A stretch of 64,000 bases of DNA from Pyrinomonadaceae bacterium (lineage in GTDB: Bacteria; Acidobacteriota; Blastocatellia; Pyrinomonadales; Pyrinomonadaceae): contig JAVEDE010000037.1 of assembly GCA_030841105.1 (NCBI GenBank), forward strand, positions 1-64,000, read 5' to 3'. The position numbers were made by a program, and so were the translations under genes. A model generated the notes under the pieces. It ran no database searches, was not told the DNA's origin, and saw only the letters and a program-made list of their open reading frames with translations. Of this stretch, positions 33,129 through 44,500 are shown one piece after another (position 1 is the first letter of the stretch; each line of letters starts with the position of its first letter).

Positions 33129-36100
33129 TTATTTTTCCACCGTGCGCCCGGCGAGGCTGGCGACGACGGCCGCGAGTTCGGCCGGTTCGACGGGCTTCGG
33201 CACGTGGAGTTGGAAGCCCGCGAGCAGGGCGCGCATGCGGTCTTCGGCGCGGGCGTAGGCGGTGAGGGCGGCGGCCGGAATTTTGCCGCCGCGCTCCGGC
33301 GGCAGGGCGCGCACTTTGCGGATCAGCGTGTAGCCGTCCTCGCCCGGCATCTCGATGTCGCTGATCAAAACGTCAGGCCGCCACGACTCCAACTGCGAGA
33401 GCGCGTCGGCGGCGTTCGAGACGGCGCGCACTTCCGCGCGGCACTGCGTCAGCACGACGACGAGCATCTCGCGCGAATCCGCATCGTCCTCCACGAGCAA
33501 CACGCGCAGGCCGTCGAGTTCGGACGGGCATTCGAGCGAGATCCTTCCCCCGGCCGTCGGGTGCTCGGCCGCAACGTGCTCCCCGGAGTTCGACGCGTGC
33601 TCCGGCTGGTGCAGGATCATCTGCGGGAGCGACACCTTGAACGTCGTGCCCTGCCCCGCGCCCTGACTTTCCGCCGTCACCGTCCCGCCGTGGAGTTCGA
33701 CGAGGTGGCGCACGATGGCGAGGCCGAGTCCAAGGCCGCCGTGCTTGCGCGTCGTCGAAGGGTCGGCCTGCCGGAAGCGGTCGAAGACGTAGGGCAGAAA
33801 CTTCTCTTCGATGCCCTGCCCCGTGTCGCTCACAATGAGTTCGAGGTGCGAACCCGCGCGCTCCAACCTGACCTGCACGCGCCCGTCCTTCGGCGTGAAC
33901 TTGATGGCGTTCGACAACAAGTTCCACACCACCTGTTGCAAGCGGTCGGGATCGCCGGAGACCGGCCCTGCGCGCGGGTCGAGGACGACTTGCAGGCGGA
34001 TGCCCTTGGCTTCGGCCGCCGGGCGCACGCTATCCACGGCCGCCTCGATGACGGGCGTGAGTTCGGCCGTGCGCACGTTCAAACGCAGCTTGCCGCGGAT
34101 GATGCGCGACACGTCGAGGATGTCGTCAATGAGTTGCACCTGCGACTGCGCGTTGCGCTCGATGGTTTCGAGCGCGCGCTGGTGGGTCGTCTCGTCGAGT
34201 TGCCCCGTGCCGAGCAGGCGCGTCCAGCCGAGCACGGCGGTCAGGGGCGTGCGTAGTTCGTGCGAGAGCGTGGCGAGAAATTCGTCCTTGAGTCGGTTGA
34301 CCTCTTGCGCCTCGCGGTAGAGGCGCGCGTTGTCCACGGCAAGCGCGGCGCGTTGCGCGAGGTCTTCGGCGAAACCTAGATCGGCTGCGCCGAAACGACG
34401 GCCGGACTCGGCGGCCATCAAAGTGATCGCGCCGAGCACGCGGTTGTGCGCGACGAGCGGAATGATCATGCTCGACTTGAGACCGAGTTCGCGCAAAGTT
34501 TTCAGGTGCTCGGCGTCGCGCGAGACGAGCGCGAGCAGTTCGTCGGGGATGTTCGGGTAGAGTTCGGGGCGACCCGTGCGGATGACTTTCGAGACGCCCT
34601 CCGTCTCGTAGAGGTCGTGCGGGTAGAGGCGATTCAACTCCCAAGCCAGTTCCACTTTCGACGGGTCTTGATGCGTGACGGCGAGACGCTCGATGGCGCG
34701 GTCGTCTGTGAGCATGTCAACCGTGCACCAGTCGGCGAGGCGCGGCACGATCAGGCGCGCCAGCGACGTGAGCGTCGCCTCGTAGTCGAGCGAGGCGACG
34801 AGCACCGCGCTCGCTTCGGCGAGGAAGCGTTGCTGTTCCTCGGCGTGCTTGCGGTCGTCAATGTCCGTACACGTGCCGAACCACTTGATGACGCGGCCGC
34901 CTTCGTCGCGCAGGGGCAGAGCGCGCCCCAAGTGCCAGCGATACTGACCGTCCGACGCGCGCCGGAAGCGATACTCGATCTCGTAAACCTCGCCCGTCTC
35001 GACCGAGTGCTGCCAGCGCGCGAGGCTGCGCGTTGCGTCGTCCGGGTGGAGGACTGATTGCCAGCCCCACCCGTGCGGCTCGTCCGGTCTCTGCCCGGTG
35101 AATTCGTACCAGCGTTGGTTGAAGTAATCAACGCCGCCGTCGGGTTGCGCCGTCCAGATGATCTCTGGGATGGCCTCGGCGAGAAAACGGTAGTAACGCT
35201 CGTTGGCCTCGGCGTTCGCGCGCTCTTCTTTAGCGACTTCGAAGAGGCGCGCGTTGTCCATGGCGATGGCGGCCTGCGCCGCAAGTCCCTCGACGATCCC
35301 GGCGGCGCGCGCCGTGAAGATGTTCGCCTCTTCATGGCCGAAGAACAGCCCGCCGAGCACCTCGCCCGAACGCGAAACGACGGGCACGGCCAGATAACTC
35401 ACCACCGGCAGATGGCCTTCCGGCATCCCGTAGTAAGGTGAGTTCTTGCCGAAGCGCGCATCGAGTTTGACATCGTCAATGCGCAGCGTGCCTTCGCCGC
35501 GGAAGGTGGGGCCGAAGAGGTCTGTGGCGCGCGGCATGGGGAAGTGTGCGAAGGCTTCGCGCGGCACGCCGGAGAGCGTGTAGAGCATGAAGGACGCGCC
35601 GTGCTCGTCCAGCACGTTGTAGAAGAACGAGCCGAAGTGCGCGCCCGTCAGTTCGGTTGCGGCGTCAGTGACGGCCTGCACGAGTTTGTGCAAGTCCAGT
35701 TCGGCCGCGAGCATCTGCCCGACCCGGTTGACCGTCTCGACCGCTTCGGTCTGTTCGCGCAGAGCCTTCTCCGCCGCCCTGTCCTCCGTCACGTCTTCGG
35801 CGATGCCGACGATGCGGAACAGCGTGCCCTGCTCGTCGCGGACGGGGAAGGCGCGGTCGCGAATCCAGCGCACCGTGCCGTCGCCTCGCACGATGCGGTA
35901 CTCCTCTTCGGTGCGCGATCCTGCGTGCTGTCGTCTCAGCGAAACCGACACGCGCTCGCGGTCGTCGGGGTGCAGGATTTTGAAAAACGTGTCGTGGTCT
36001 TTGTAGAGGTTCTCGCGCGTGTCGCCCCAGATGACTTCGTAAGCCGGGTTCGCGTAGACGACTCTGGCCTCCTTGAGATCGTAGACCCAGAAGACCTGAT

Positions 36101-36482
36101 CAATGTTGTCGGCCAACTGGCGGAAGCGTCGCTCGGAGACGGTCAGTTGGCTCTCGGCGCGATTGCCCCGCTCGATCACGAACGCGATCAAGAGCGTGAC
36201 CACGATGAACACGCCCAACTGGAGGAATGCCGTCGTTCCGAGGTTGAACGAATTGGCCGGGGCGAAAAAGAAGTAGGCGCTGGCGACGACGGCCAGCGCG
36301 ATGGCGAGCAGGCCGGAGCGCAAACCGCCGTAGATCGTGCTGACGACGACCGCCGCGTAAAAGAAGGCGAGCCGCACCGGCTGGTTGAACGGCCACAGCG
36401 CGAACGTGCTGAGCAGCGACGCGGCGACGGTTAAGACGGCGATGAGGTAACGCCCCCAACTGGATCGAGTCAAATTCAGCAT
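33129..36482 (-). CDS. Hybrid multi-sensor histidine kinase (DUF4118-PAS-GAF-PAS-GAF-HisKA-HATPase-REC)
   Basis: The 1117-residue protein opens with a KdpD-like DUF4118 membrane domain (residues about 12-105). It continues with PAS (about 115-240), GAF (about 245-410), PAS (about 430-550) and GAF (about 560-715) sensors, a HisKA domain with LSHELRTPLTAVLG, an ATPase domain with NLLSNAIKF and GGLGLGLAIVRH, and a C-terminal receiver with its Asp in VLISDIEMPGEDGY. Phosphotransfer from His to the receiver is expected. No partner regulator is adjacent, so its output is unknown. Confidence 0.93.
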   Translation of the reverse strand: MLNLTRSSWGRYLIAVLTVAASLLSTFALWPFNQPVRLAFFYAAVVVSTIYGGLRSGLLAIALAVVASAYFFFAPANSFNLGTTAFLQLGVFIVVTLLIAFVIERGNRAESQLTVSERRFRQLADNIDQVFWVYDLKEARVVYANPAYEVIWGDTRENLYKDHDTFFKILHPDDRERVSVSLRRQHAGSRTEEEYRIVRGDGTVRWIRDRAFPVRDEQGTLFRIVGIAEDVTEDRAAEKALREQTEAVETVNRVGQMLAAELDLHKLVQAVTDAATELTGAHFGSFFYNVLDEHGASFMLYTLSGVPREAFAHFPMPRATDLFGPTFRGEGTLRIDDVKLDARFGKNSPYYGMPEGHLPVVSYLAVPVVSRSGEVLGGLFFGHEEANIFTARAAGIVEGLAAQAAIAMDNARLFEVAKEERANAEANERYYRFLAEAIPEIIWTAQPDGGVDYFNQRWYEFTGQRPDEPHGWGWQSVLHPDDATRSLARWQHSVETGEVYEIEYRFRRASDGQYRWHLGRALPLRDEGGRVIKWFGTCTDIDDRKHAEEQQRFLAEASAVLVASLDYEATLTSLARLIVPRLADWCTVDMLTDDRAIERLAVTHQDPSKVELAWELNRLYPHDLYETEGVSKVIRTGRPELYPNIPDELLALVSRDAEHLKTLRELGLKSSMIIPLVAHNRVLGAITLMAAESGRRFGAADLGFAEDLAQRAALAVDNARLYREAQEVNRLKDEFLATLSHELRTPLTAVLGWTRLLGTGQLDETTHQRALETIERNAQSQVQLIDDILDVSRIIRGKLRLNVRTAELTPVIEAAVDSVRPAAEAKGIRLQVVLDPRAGPVSGDPDRLQQVVWNLLSNAIKFTPKDGRVQVRLERAGSHLELIVSDTGQGIEEKFLPYVFDRFRQADPSTTRKHGGLGLGLAIVRHLVELHGGTVTAESQGAGQGTTFKVSLPQMILHQPEHASNSGEHVAAEHPTAGGRISLECPSELDGLRVLLVEDDADSREMLVVVLTQCRAEVRAVSNAADALSQLESWRPDVLISDIEMPGEDGYTLIRKVRALPPERGGKIPAAALTAYARAEDRMRALLAGFQLHVPKPVEPAELAAVVASLAGRTVEK

Positions 36483-36861
36483 CTAGTTGTTCCGTCAAAT
36501 GTCAGTGCAGGCAAGTTCTCGCATGCGGGACGCACGTCGCGCGGCGGGCGCAACTCTCTCCGGGTGATGCTGGTGGGGGGGCGTGCTCGTGCCGATTCCC
36601 GGCGCAAAAACTGCTCCCGCCCTTCGCTCGCATGGGGCTTCGGCACACCGGCATCATACTAAATTTACGCGCCTGTGGGGAAGACGCGCCCCGCGCCTTC
36701 GCGACGCAAAAGTTGAATCTTCAAGCAGACTTCACGCGGGGCGCGGCGTCGAGTTTGGGCGTCGCAAACTTTCGGGCGGCGGGTGAAAAGTAGTAAGCTA
36801 TCGGCCACCTGAGTAGTCTTCTTAAAATCCGAATTTAGCGAAAGGTGCTCGAACTAAAATC
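36483..36861. other. Divergent control region with interleaved inverted repeats upstream of icd
   Basis: No gene is supported. Two inverted repeats are interleaved in the order A-B-A'-B': GCGCCCCGCG (36686-36695), GCGACGC (36701-36707), CGCGGGGCGC (36735-36744) and GCGTCGC (36759-36765). In RNA this order would allow a pseudoknot. The high G+C content makes chance pairing possible. Confidence 0.4.
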
Positions 36862-38304
36862 ATGGCACAGAATGTTCCCATCACGGTCGCGCACGGCGAC
36901 GGCATCGGCCCCGAAATCATGGAGGCGACGCTCCACATTTTGAAGGAGGCGGGCGCGCGTCTTGAGATTGAGACGATTGAGATCGGCGAGCAGGTTTATC
37001 TGCGCGGCGACACCGCAGGCATCCCGGCGAGCGCGTGGGACAGCTTGCGCCGCACGAAAGTTTTTTTGAAAGCGCCGATCACGACGCCGCAGGGCGGCGG
37101 CTTCAAGAGTCTCAACGTGACGGTCAGGAAGACGCTCGGCCTCTACGCCAACGTGCGCCCGTGTGTCTCGTACCACCCGTTCGTGGACACGAAGCACCCG
37201 AAGATGGACGTGGTGATCGTGCGCGAGAACGAGGAAGACCTCTACGCGGGGATCGAGCACCGGCAGACGGCGCAGGTCTATCAATGCCTGAAACTCATCT
37301 CGCGCCCCGGTTGTGAGAAGATCGTGCGCTACGCCTTCGAGTACGCGCGGCGCAACAACCGCAAGAAGGTGACGTGCTTCACGAAAGACAACATCATGAA
37401 GATGACCGACGGTCTCTTCCACAAGGTCTTCGACGAGATCGCGGCCGAGTACGCCGACCTCGAAAACGAGCACTGGATCGTGGACATCGGCGCGGCCAAA
37501 CTCGCCGACACGCCCGAAGCCTTCGACGTGGTGGTCATGCCGAACCTCTACGGCGACATCCTCTCGGACGTGGCCGCGCAGATCGCAGGCTCGGTCGGAC
37601 TCGCCGGGTCGGCCAACATCGGCACGTCGGGCGCGATGTTCGAGGCGATTCACGGCTCTGCGCCGCGACGCGCCGGTCAGAATCTAGCCAACCCTTCGGG
37701 ACTGTTGCTCGGCGCGGTGATGATGCTCGTCCACATCAACCAGCCGGACGTGGCCGAGCGCGTCCACAACGCGTGGCTGCGCGCCGTGGAAGACGGCGTT
37801 CACACTTACGACATTTACGCAGAGGGCGTGAGCAAGCAGAAGGTCGGCACGCGCGAGTTCGCGGCGGCCGTGGTGGAGCGTCTGGGGCAGTCGCCGCAGA
37901 CGTTGAAGGCCGTCAAGTACAACGAGGGCGGCGGCAGCGAGACGAGCACGGCGGGCGCGGGCACGGGCAAGGTCGAGAAGAAGGAGTTGGTCGGCGTTGA
38001 CGTGTTCCTCAACTGGGAAGGCGGCACGGCGGAGGCGCTCGGCGAGACGTGCGACAAGTTGAGCGGCGAAGGTCTCAAGTTGTCCCTGATCGGCAACCGC
38101 GGCATCACCGTCTGGCCGCAAGGGTTGCCCGAAACATTCCTCTCCGATCACTGGCGTTGCCGCTACCTCGCCTCGCAGGAAGGCGCGTCAATCTCGCACT
38201 CGCAGATCACCGCGCTGCTTCAACGCGTCGCGGATCACGGACTCGACTTCATCAAGACCGAGAACCTCTACAACTTCGACGGCAAGCCCGGCTACTCGCA
38301 ATAA
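36862..38304 (+). CDS. icd: NADP-type isocitrate dehydrogenase, long C-terminal form
   Basis: The 480-residue enzyme oxidatively decarboxylates isocitrate to 2-oxoglutarate in the TCA cycle. The N-terminal 330 residues form the core: GDGIGPEIMEATL, substrate motif SLNVTVRKTLGLYANVRPC, RENEEDLYAGIEH, metal-binding Asp pair in NLYGDILSDVAA, and AIHGSAPRRAGQN. A C-terminal extension of about 140 residues is like that of Thermus and Rickettsia-type enzymes. Cofactor choice is not proven by sequence alone. The ATG at 36862 lacks an evident Shine-Dalgarno. Confidence 0.93.
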   Translation: MAQNVPITVAHGDGIGPEIMEATLHILKEAGARLEIETIEIGEQVYLRGDTAGIPASAWDSLRRTKVFLKAPITTPQGGGFKSLNVTVRKTLGLYANVRPCVSYHPFVDTKHPKMDVVIVRENEEDLYAGIEHRQTAQVYQCLKLISRPGCEKIVRYAFEYARRNNRKKVTCFTKDNIMKMTDGLFHKVFDEIAAEYADLENEHWIVDIGAAKLADTPEAFDVVVMPNLYGDILSDVAAQIAGSVGLAGSANIGTSGAMFEAIHGSAPRRAGQNLANPSGLLLGAVMMLVHINQPDVAERVHNAWLRAVEDGVHTYDIYAEGVSKQKVGTREFAAAVVERLGQSPQTLKAVKYNEGGGSETSTAGAGTGKVEKKELVGVDVFLNWEGGTAEALGETCDKLSGEGLKLSLIGNRGITVWPQGLPETFLSDHWRCRYLASQEGASISHSQITALLQRVADHGLDFIKTENLYNFDGKPGYSQ

Positions 38305-38326
38305 CGGTCGCAGCTAAGAGGTGTCT

Positions 38327-38356
38327 ATGAACATCCTCACCTCCGATTTGAAGTGA
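38327..38356 (+). CDS. Nine-codon leader ORF coupled to purE
   Basis: An ATG at 38327 lies 5 bases after a good AAGAGG (38316-38321) and reads MNILTSDLK before TGA. Its stop overlaps the purE start as GTGA (38353-38356). purE has no ribosome binding site of its own, so translation of the short ORF may deliver ribosomes to purE. The peptide itself need not have a function. Confidence 0.45.
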   Translation: MNILTSDLK

Positions 38357-38895
38357 AAGAAGAAGCGAAACAGGAAACGGCCGAGACGAACGACGGAGAC
38401 GCGGCGGCGCAGCGGCGGCCGCTCGTCTCGGTCGTGATGGGCAGCAAGTCCGACTGGGAGACGATGCGCGGGGCGGACGAGGTGTTGACGGAGTTCGAGG
38501 TCGCGCACGAGTGCCGCGTCGTCTCGGCGCATCGCACACCGCGCCTGTTGGCGGAGTTCGCGTCAGAGGCGGAGGCGCGCGGCGTGCGCGTGATCATCGC
38601 GGGCGCGGGCGGCGCGGCGCACTTGCCCGGCATGGTCGCCGCGCAGACGCTCGTGCCCGTGCTCGGCGTCCCCGTCGAGAGCCGCGCGCTCAAGGGGCTG
38701 GACTCTTTGCTCTCCATCGTGCAGATGCCCGCCGGGATTCCCGTCGGCACGCTCGCCATCGGGCAAGCAGGCGCGCGCAACGCCGCGCTCTTAGCCGTCG
38801 CCATCCTCGCAGGCGAGGACGAACGCCTGCGCGAACGCCTGCGCGCGTTTCGTGCGGAACAGGAGCGGCAGGTGCGCGCGGCGGAGTTGAGTTAG
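38353..38895 (+). CDS. purE: 5-(carboxyamino)imidazole ribonucleotide mutase PurE
   Basis: PurE moves the carboxyl group of N5-CAIR to C4 in purine synthesis. The 180-residue protein matches class I Pur[13 protein letters not shown], the catalytic histidine motif [20 protein letters not shown], and [22 protein letters not shown]. The GTG start is inferred from the overlapping leader ORF and the first conserved block at residue 24. The 20 residues before it are charged and probably disordered. purK follows after 179 bases. Confidence 0.94.
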   Translation: MKEEAKQETAETNDGDAAAQRRPLVSVVMGSKSDWETMRGADEVLTEFEVAHECRVVSAHRTPRLLAEFASEAEARGVRVIIAGAGGAAHLPGMVAAQTLVPVLGVPVESRALKGLDSLLSIVQMPAGIPVGTLAIGQAGARNAALLAVAILAGEDERLRERLRAFRAEQERQVRAAELS

Positions 38896-38917
38896 GTTGT
38901 TACCAACTCTTCTGTCG

Positions 38918-38934
38918 GGTTAGAGACTCTAACC
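38918..38934. other. Short palindrome downstream of purE
   Basis: GGTTAGAG and CTCTAACC flank a single A. It may be a weak hairpin or a binding site. The rest of the 38896-39074 gap shows nothing I can name. Confidence 0.3.
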
Positions 38935-39074
38935 ACAGATGACCCGGAGGGGCAGACAGGGCGTCGGCAGGCGATCTCAAATTCACAATCTCAAATGGTT
39001 TTTCGCTCTACTGCTCCTATGCTCTCTCTATGTGGTGAACGCTTTCCAATTCAAATTACCCGTTCGTTAATAAC

Positions 39075-40244
<1,170 letters not shown>

Positions 40245-40282
40245 AAGACGCAGGCTTTCAATCGCATCAACGGCCGAACGTG

Positions 40283-40320
40283 CGAAGGCCGGAGAGTTAA
40301 CAAAAACTCTCCGGCCTTCG
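40283..40320 (+). terminator. Terminator-like 16-bp perfect stem after purK
   Basis: CGAAGGCCGGAGAGTT (40283-40298) pairs perfectly with 40305-40320 across a six-base loop. No T run follows, but the strength and position after purK, ahead of a convergent gene, suggest transcription termination. Confidence 0.65.
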
Positions 40321-40406
40321 CGCGGAACAGGGGAGGGGGAAATCCTTCTGCTCCGAAGTTAGACGCCCGCGCGGCGCACGAGTTACACGCCGACCATACG
40401 GATGCG

Positions 40407-41282
40407 TTACACGCCGACGACGCGGACGCTGCCGTTGATGCCGTTGGCCTCGATGTTCGCGCCGCCCGTGCCGATGCGCGCGCGCAACTTATCGCGCTTC
40501 TGTTCCTGCACTTCGACGTTCGGGGCTTCGATGGTCATGCGCCCGTTCACGCCGTTGAGATTGAGGTCGGCGTTGACGCCGCCGCCGAGACGAAGTTCGA
40601 CGCCGCCGTTGATGCCGTTTACGGTCAAGCCGTGCTCGCCGATCTCTTTGACGTTGACGGTGACGCCGCCGTTGATGCCGTTGACTTCCGCGTGGCCGCG
40701 CGCCCCGCCGATCTCGACGCGCCCGTTGACGCCGGAGACCTGCACCGACCCTTCCATCTCGCCGACCAAAACTTTGCCGTTCGTGCCGCGCACCGCCAGC
40801 TCGACGCCGCGCGGGAGTTTCAAGACGACGTTGTGGCGCACCTCGCCGCCGCTGCCGCGCAGCCACTTCCAGAAGCCCCAGTTGTTGCTCCCCTTGCCGC
40901 GCACGACGAGACTCGTCTTCGTGTGCTCGACGATGACCTGATTGGCCTTCAACTCGCTCAGGCTTCCGCCCGTGCTCGTCACGCTGACCTCGGCGGTGTC
41001 GCCGTCAACCGCTTCGACCGTGACGGGGCCGTTGATGCCGTAGACATCCACCTGCGCGCCGTCTTCGAGTTCGTAAGATTCGTTGATGCGCCGCTCGCTC
41101 GAACCCGCCGCTGGCGCTTCGTCCGCGTGCGCCGCGTCGTCGCCGCTGCCGTCGTCGTGCGCCTCGCCCTGCACTTCCTGCTGCACCGAATGGACCAGAC
41201 TCTGCCCGCCGCTCTTAACGCTCCGGCCGACCACCCACGCCACCACCACCGCCAGGATCACGATAAAGATTTTGCATTTCAT
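40407..41282 (-). CDS. Secreted or membrane-anchored DUF4097-like beta-repeat protein
   Basis: The 291-residue protein starts with a hydrophobic anchor (MKCKIFIVILAVVVAWVVG). An acidic linker follows, then from about residue 85 a domain of repeated short beta strands built on N-G-x-V turns: YGINGPVTV, GTNGKVLVG, SGVNGRVEIGG, NGINGGVTVN, NGINGGVELRLGG and NGVNGRMTIEA. This looks like the DUF4097/DUF2807 beta-solenoid fold. The start at 41282 is preferred over an upstream in-frame ATG at 41318. Function unknown; such proteins are often near anti-sigma factors, none of which is here. Confidence 0.7.
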   Translation of the reverse strand: MKCKIFIVILAVVVAWVVGRSVKSGGQSLVHSVQQEVQGEAHDDGSGDDAAHADEAPAAGSSERRINESYELEDGAQVDVYGINGPVTVEAVDGDTAEVSVTSTGGSLSELKANQVIVEHTKTSLVVRGKGSNNWGFWKWLRGSGGEVRHNVVLKLPRGVELAVRGTNGKVLVGEMEGSVQVSGVNGRVEIGGARGHAEVNGINGGVTVNVKEIGEHGLTVNGINGGVELRLGGGVNADLNLNGVNGRMTIEAPNVEVQEQKRDKLRARIGTGGANIEANGINGSVRVVGV

Positions 41283-41450
41283 CGCCAACACTCTCCCCCG
41301 CCTCACGGCGCGCTTCACACGAACGCACGTTGTTTACCGGATTTTGCGCCCCAAGTGTCCCGTCTTTTGAAGTCCACGAAGAAAAACGTCAGAAACCGCG
41401 CGCGGGTTCAGTCTATTTTGGGAAACGATGAAACTGAGAGCGTTCGCCGT

Positions 41451-41549
41451 CCGTGATCAGTTGTCCGTAGTCAGTTGCATGTGACTCTTGCGCGAGTCGC
41501 TAAAGATTTCTTGAACAACTGACTACGGACTACCGACTACTGACCACGG
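41451..41549. repeat. Heptad inverted repeat, CCGTAGT/CAGTTGT class
   Basis: Left arm 41451-41478 is CCGTGAT, CAGTTGT, CCGTAGT, CAGTTGC. Right arm 41516-41549 complements it with exactly one extra heptad (CTACCGA). The loop holds a GACTC/GAGTC stem (41483-41498) and the phrase GCTAAAGAT shared with the element near 16735. Confidence 0.9.
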
Positions 41550-41570
41550 ACACTTCCCTTCTTCGTTACT

Positions 41571-44500
41571 TCACCTGCCCGCCTTCCCCTCCGCGCCCTT
41601 CTGCTGGCTGGCTGCCACGGGCTGCGTGATGGCTTCGACGTTGACGAAGAAGCGGAACGCGCCGTCGCGCTCGACGCCGAGGACGAACTGCACGTCAATG
41701 CTCGCGCCGGGGATGAGCGCGCCGCCCGCGAGCGGCACGACGAGGGTCGAGTTCATGCCGCCGCCGCGCGTCTGCGCGGGCGGCTGTTCGAGGATCGTGC
41801 CTCTGACCGTGAGCAGCCCCGCGCTCGTCTGCACGTCCGCGTCGGACGAACTGGCGGCGCGCAGGTCGGCCTGCGGGTTCGACTCGACGGGCGAGCCGAG
41901 CGTGGTGATGCCGGTCAGTCGGAAGCGCAGGGCGAGCACCGTGCGCCCCGTCTTGTTGACGAAGCGGCGGCGGATGGTGAGCGTGCCGAACGACCCGTTC
42001 TGTATCGGCGCGCCCGCGCGCACGCGGTTGGGCGGCGACGTGGACGCGGCCTGCGGGTCGATCAGAGAGGCTTTGATCGTGGCGTTGTGCTGCGTGGGGC
42101 TGTTGAGATTTTCCGGCCCCGGCGCGCCGAGTTCGGCCGCGAGGTCGCCGCCCGCGCCCGCGCTCGGCAAAGGACTCTGCACAGCGACGAGCGCGAAGTC
42201 GTCTGCATTCTGATCGGTGTCGGCTGGCGTGCCCGCGGGCTGTTTACGCACGAGGCTGTAGTCGGCCGCCGGACTCGCCGCCGTGCCGACGTTGCGACAC
42301 AGACCCGCGACGCGCCCCTCGCTCAGACGCGCGTCGGCGCACGCGCCGCCCGCGGCGTCGAGACGGTTCGCGGTCGTGAAGTTGTTCGCGTCGGCCGTGC
42401 GGAAGAGCGCGACGCCGCGGAACGGGTGCGCCGCATCGTCGCCGGAGAGGTCGCCCTGTGGCGTCGTGAGATCGGCGAGGGCGCGGTTGACGCCGCCGTA
42501 ACCGGCCAGCGAGTAGCCGCTGCCCGCGACGAGGTAATGACCGCGCGCGGGGATGTTTGTGCCGTTGGGGACGACCGCGTAAGTTTCGAGCGTGACGCCC
42601 TGCGCCCCGTCGCGCCCGGTGACCAAAGCCCAGCCCGCGGAGTTGTCGGAAGTCGTCACCGTGATCGGCTCGTTCGTGTTGTTGTAGAGTTCGACGAACT
42701 CGTCGCGCGCACCGTTCGGGCCGTCGAGGCGATACTCGGAAATCAACACCTCGCGCGCGCCGCCCGCGCGCGTGTAGGTGGCGGTGTAGGTCGTGTTCGC
42801 GGCGGGCACGTTGATGTCGTGCGTGGCCGCACCATTGTCAGACCACGAGACGAAGTTGTAAGTCACGCCGTCCAGAGTTTGCGGCGACGGCGCGCCGAGC
42901 GTGCGCCGGATGCCCGCGACGTTCAGTTCCGCGTAGCCGTCCGTTTTCGGCTGCCCGTCGAGCGTGACCTGTAGACCGGCCGGACTCGTGCGGAGCGTGA
43001 CGACGGCGGTGCGCGGCGTCACGTCGCGAAAGACCGTATGCGACAGCCCGCCCGAATCGGTGACGGTGAGAATGATCCGATAGAAGACGTTGGCCGCCGT
43101 CTCGCCCGTCGTCGGGATGATGAAAGAGCCGCTGGTCGCGCCCGTCGTCGCGGGGACGAACGGGTGCGTGTGCGTGTCGTGGTGAAAATCAACCTGCCAC
43201 GTGAACGCGCTCGCGGGGAGCGTGCCGTCTTCCCTGTCCGTGCCCGCGCCGGAATAGTTGACGGTATCGCCCGCGCTGTAGAGCGTGCCCTCCGGCGGCG
43301 CGTCTATCTGCGCGATGGGCGCGGTGTTCGAGCCGGTGACGATCAACTTCGCGCTGTTGCTCGTCACGCTGCCGAAGGCGTTCGAGACGACGCAGCGAAA
43401 CTGCGCGCCGTCGTCGTCGAAGGTGGCCGGTTCGAGCGAGTAGCTCGACTGGTTCGCGCCGGGGATGTCCACCTCGTTGCGCTGCCATTGATAGTGAAGC
43501 GGCTCGCTGCCCGTGGCGGAGACGATGAAGGTGACGGGCTGCCCGGCGGCGACGCTGCGACTCTGCGGGTGCATCACGATGGAGGGCGGCGTCTGCCCCG
43601 CCGGATATTGAATGCTGCGGAGTTGGCCGTTCGCGCCGCGCTGCAAGTAGTAGAGGCTACCGTCCGAGGCGACTTGCAGGTCAACGGGCGACGACGCGCC
43701 GGAGGCGAAGTCTGTGGCCGTGCCGTTCGACGGATCGAAGAGGCGAATCCAGTTGCTGCAAAAATCTGCGAAGAAATATTTCCCGGCGTAAGCGGTGGGG
43801 AACTGTTGCGTCGTGGGGTTGTAGAACACGCCGCCGGTGATGGCACAGCCCGTCGTCGCGGTGAAGCCGTGGCCGTACTGAAAGAGCGGATTGCGGAAGC
43901 CGGGATTCGCGCAACTGCCTTCGCAGGTCGGCCAGCCGTAGTTCGACCCACTGATGCCGTCGTTGATCTCTTCGACGGCATTCTGGCCGACGTCGTTGAT
44001 GAACATGCGACCCGTGCCGGGCTGGAAGTTGAACGTGTAGGGGTTGCGAAGTCCTAACGCCCAGATGGCGCGGTTCTTACCCGTAGCCGTGTTGAAGAAC
44101 GGGTTGTCCGAGGGGATCGTGCCGTCCGAGTTGAGGCGCAGCATCTTGCCGAGAAGATTGGCGAGCGTCTGCGAGTTCGAGGGCGTCGCGTTCTCGCCGA
44201 CGGCGACGTAGAGTTTGCCGTCGGGGCCGAAGTGCATCGCGCCGCCGTTATGGTTGGTCGCGCCGCTCAAGTTGTCGAGGTCTAGAAGGACGGTTTCGCT
44301 GCCCGCGACGGCCACGTCGCCGTTCGCGGTGAAGCGGCTGACGCGGTTGTGGATGGGCGCGGCGGCCGTCGTGTAGTAGACGTAGACGAAATTGTTCGTG
44401 TTGAAGTTCGGGTCGAAGGCAACGCCGAGCAGGCCGCGCTCGCCGGAGGCGTTGACGGCGACGGTGAGGAAGGGCGTCGGAAGGAGCGCGTTGTTTTTGA

